From positions 1 to 16,247 of the forward strand of contig JAZSQT010000021.1 of the NCBI GenBank assembly GCA_045538075.1: a stretch of DNA of 16,247 nucleotides. The letters are read 5' to 3'. How positions within the stretch are numbered: position 1 is the stretch's first letter; every line of letters starts with the position of its first letter. The translations under genes and the position numbers were made by a program. The stretch comes from JAZSQT01 sp045538075. GTDB taxonomy: Bacteria > Chrysiogenota > Deferribacteres > Deferribacterales > Mucispirillaceae. Positions 14,662 to 16,247 of this stretch are shown here, piece by piece. The notes beneath the pieces were generated by a model. It had not been told where the DNA came from, did not search any database, and was given only the letters and a program-made list of their open reading frames with translations.

Positions 14662-16076
14662 TAATTATCTCCTTTCATTTTATTTATTGTATTTGTAGTT
14701 GAATATCCATCAATAAATTTGATAATCTCAACACTTTTAGCATGTTCTCTTCCTACAACTTCATTTGCCTTATAATCTCCACCTTTTACAAGCACATCTG
14801 GTTTAATAATTTTTATAAGCTCTAAAGGTGTATCATCAGTAAATATTGTGATATAATCAATTGCTTCTAATGCTGATAAAATAAATGCTCTATCATATTC
14901 ATTATTTATAGGCCTAGTCTCTCCCTTTAAACGTTTAACGGAAGAATCACTATTTAAACCTAATATAAGAATATCTCCCAATGCCTTAGCTTTAATTAAA
15001 TAATCTACATGACCTCTATGAATAATATCAAAGCAACCATTAGTAAATATAATCTTTTTTCCTTTTAGTCTTTCTTTTTCTATAACTAAATTTATTTTAT
15101 TATAGGGAATAATTTTAGAATGAGTTGTACAATTCATTGCAAAACGTAATTCATCTATCAAAATTGGAGCAGTACCAACTTTTCCGACTACAACTCCTGC
15201 GGCAGAATTTGCAAGTTCAACAGTTTCTTCAAGGTTATAACCAGCTCCCAATGCTGAAGCCATAGTTGCAACAACAGTATCTCCAGCACCTGACACATCA
15301 AAAACTTCCATTGCTGTAGTAGGTATATGTTTATATTCATTATTAGATATAATAGTAATACCTTTTTCTGAACGTGTAACTACTAAATACTTTATATTAT
15401 ATTTCTCTCTAATTTCTCTACCTACAGAGATTATATCGTAATCATTATTTTTTATTGAAATTCCAGCTACTTCACTTAATTCCTTTACATTTGGAGTAAC
15501 AATTGTTGCACCATAATATTTTGTCCAATCACTTCCCTTAGGATCAATTATAACTGGAATATTATATTTTTTTGACTGAGTTATGATAAAATTACACATT
15601 TCTTCAGTGCAAACACCTTTTCCATAATCAGAAATAACTACAGAATTATACTGATCAATTTCCTTTAAAATATTTTCTTTATAAATATCTGTTGCTTTAG
15701 GAGAAAGTTGTCTTACTTCTTCAAAATCAACTCTAACTATTTGCTGTTTCTCTCCAATGACACGCAATTTAGTCGTGGTAGGAACACCATTGTCAACAAA
15801 GAAGTAATCACAATTTATATTTTTTAAAAGATTCTTTAAATTTCTACCAGAAATATCTTCTGATGCAGTTGATAAAATTTTACAATAAGCATTTAGGTTA
15901 GATATATTATTTGCTACGTTACCAGCTCCACCTAATGTATATATATCTTTTTCCACAGCAACAACTGGCACTGGTGCTTCAGGAGATATTCTTGATACAT
16001 TACCAAAATAGTATCTATCAAGCATTATATCACCAATTATTAAAATTTTTGCCGATGAAAAATCTATTAACTTCAT
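14661..16076 (-). CDS. hldE: Bifunctional heptose-7-phosphate kinase / heptose-1-phosphate adenylyltransferase
   Basis: A 471 aa fusion (also RfaE), close to the 477 aa E. coli enzyme. The N-terminal ribokinase-type domain covers about 1-315, with GDIMLDRY (15-22), GGAGNVANN (49-57), and the phosphate-site/catalytic motif DVSGAGDTV at 260-268 (D266). It phosphorylates D-glycero-D-manno-heptose 7-phosphate at C1. The C-terminal nucleotidyltransferase domain starts near 338, with the HxGH-type signature FTNGCFDIIHRGHVDYL at 344-360. RLKGETRPIN (382-391) and VLVKGGDY (428-435) follow. It adds AMP to give ADP-heptose after GmhB removes the 7-phosphate. gmhA and gmhB are not in this window. AAGGT lies eight bases before the ATG at 16076, and the gene starts two bases after the TPR gene stop. 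Confidence 0.97.
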   Translation of the reverse strand: MKLIDFSSAKILIIGDIMLDRYYFGNVSRISPEAPVPVVAVEKDIYTLGGAGNVANNISNLNAYCKILSTASEDISGRNLKNLLKNINCDYFFVDNGVPTTTKLRVIGEKQQIVRVDFEEVRQLSPKATDIYKENILKEIDQYNSVVISDYGKGVCTEEMCNFIITQSKKYNIPVIIDPKGSDWTKYYGATIVTPNVKELSEVAGISIKNNDYDIISVGREIREKYNIKYLVVTRSEKGITIISNNEYKHIPTTAMEVFDVSGAGDTVVATMASALGAGYNLEETVELANSAAGVVVGKVGTAPILIDELRFAMNCTTHSKIIPYNKINLVIEKERLKGKKIIFTNGCFDIIHRGHVDYLIKAKALGDILILGLNSDSSVKRLKGETRPINNEYDRAFILSALEAIDYITIFTDDTPLELIKIIKPDVLVKGGDYKANEVVGREHAKSVEIIKFIDGYSTTNTINKMKGDN

Positions 16077-16078
16077 AA

Positions 16079-16247
16079 TTAATTACCTTTGTTTTTTATA
16101 TTATTTAATTTACTAATATATGCTTTTGCATTTTTATAATCTGGAGAAGATTTGCTAACTTTACTAAACCAAGTAATTGCCTCATTAATATTATATTCAT
16201 TTTTTTCATGAGAATTAAGAGCTTTTTTATAATTATTACTACCTAAT
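16079..16247 (-). CDS. C-terminal end of a TPR-like protein, 5' part outside window
   Basis: The last 55 residues of a protein that begins beyond the right edge. The readable piece contains YKKALNSHEKNEYNINEAIT followed by WFSKVSKSSPDYKNAKAYIS, which fits the helical spacing of one tetratricopeptide (TPR) or Sel1-like unit: small residues at the helix packing positions and Pro at the turn. It ends with KNKGN. The stop lies two bases before hldE, so the gene is probably part of the same transcript. TPR proteins are scaffolds for protein contacts, and nothing more specific can be said from this fragment. It also ends with the site used to start hldE (AAGGT within its last codons). Confidence 0.65.
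   Translation of the reverse strand, partial: LGSNNYKKALNSHEKNEYNINEAITWFSKVSKSSPDYKNAKAYISKLNNIKNKGN

Noticed and set aside
1..16247. An undescribed defence, mobile or CRISPR-like system
   Set aside because: Every complete gene belongs to a known family and the DNA between them is minimal. No repeats, integrase, transposase or tRNA were found by eye.

Overview
The window is 16.2 kb of strongly AT-rich bacterial DNA, well under one third GC by eye. It is filled by 18 protein genes, all on the minus strand: 16 complete and one cut at each edge. By my start choices no gap between neighbours exceeds 26 bases and seven junctions overlap. I see no RNA gene, mobile element, CRISPR array, internal promoter or terminator. 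In transcription order (right to left) the genes are: a TPR-protein tail, hldE, hldD, a family 9 glycosyltransferase, an undecaprenyl-phosphate sugar transferase, miaB, bioY, an acyl-CoA ligase, an exported DUF192 protein, pgeF/ylmD, yggS/ylmE, a YggT/YlmG membrane protein, a PIN-TRAM membrane protein, ispD, an M50 membrane protease, trpS, scpA, scpB and the start of an rluB-type gene.

Organism. ADP-heptose synthesis plus a GT9 transferase implies a Gram-negative cell with heptose in its LPS core. The ylmD-ylmE-ylmG order and the yacL-ispD pair are best known from Firmicutes. They also occur in deep-branching Gram-negatives. Together with the very low GC this fits a Deferribacterota-like bacterium (for example a Mucispirillum relative), but that is a weak inference and not a marker-based assignment.

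Layout. (1) 11.2-16.2 kb is envelope glycan: HldE and HldD make ADP-L-glycero-D-manno-heptose, a GT9 enzyme probably transfers heptose or a related sugar, and a WbaP/WcaJ-like enzyme starts a lipid-linked glycan. (2) 7.7-11.2 kb is tRNA modification (MiaB), biotin uptake (BioY) and fatty acid activation. (3) 5.0-7.7 kb is the ylm-like block: peptidoglycan editing, PLP homeostasis and a YggT membrane protein, headed by an exported DUF192 protein. (4) 2.7-5.0 kb has a PIN-TRAM membrane protein, IspD (isoprenoid precursors) and an M50 protease. (5) 0-2.7 kb has TrpRS, the condensin partners ScpA and ScpB, and a 23S rRNA pseudouridine synthase.

The genes are ordinary housekeeping and envelope genes. 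I do not see an undescribed system. The points worth a second look are the unbroken packing, three TTG starts set at tight junctions, a cysteine motif in TrpRS like that of the iron-sulfur TrpRS, a long acidic N-terminus on ScpB, an apparent triple YggT repeat, and an atypical GT9 enzyme.
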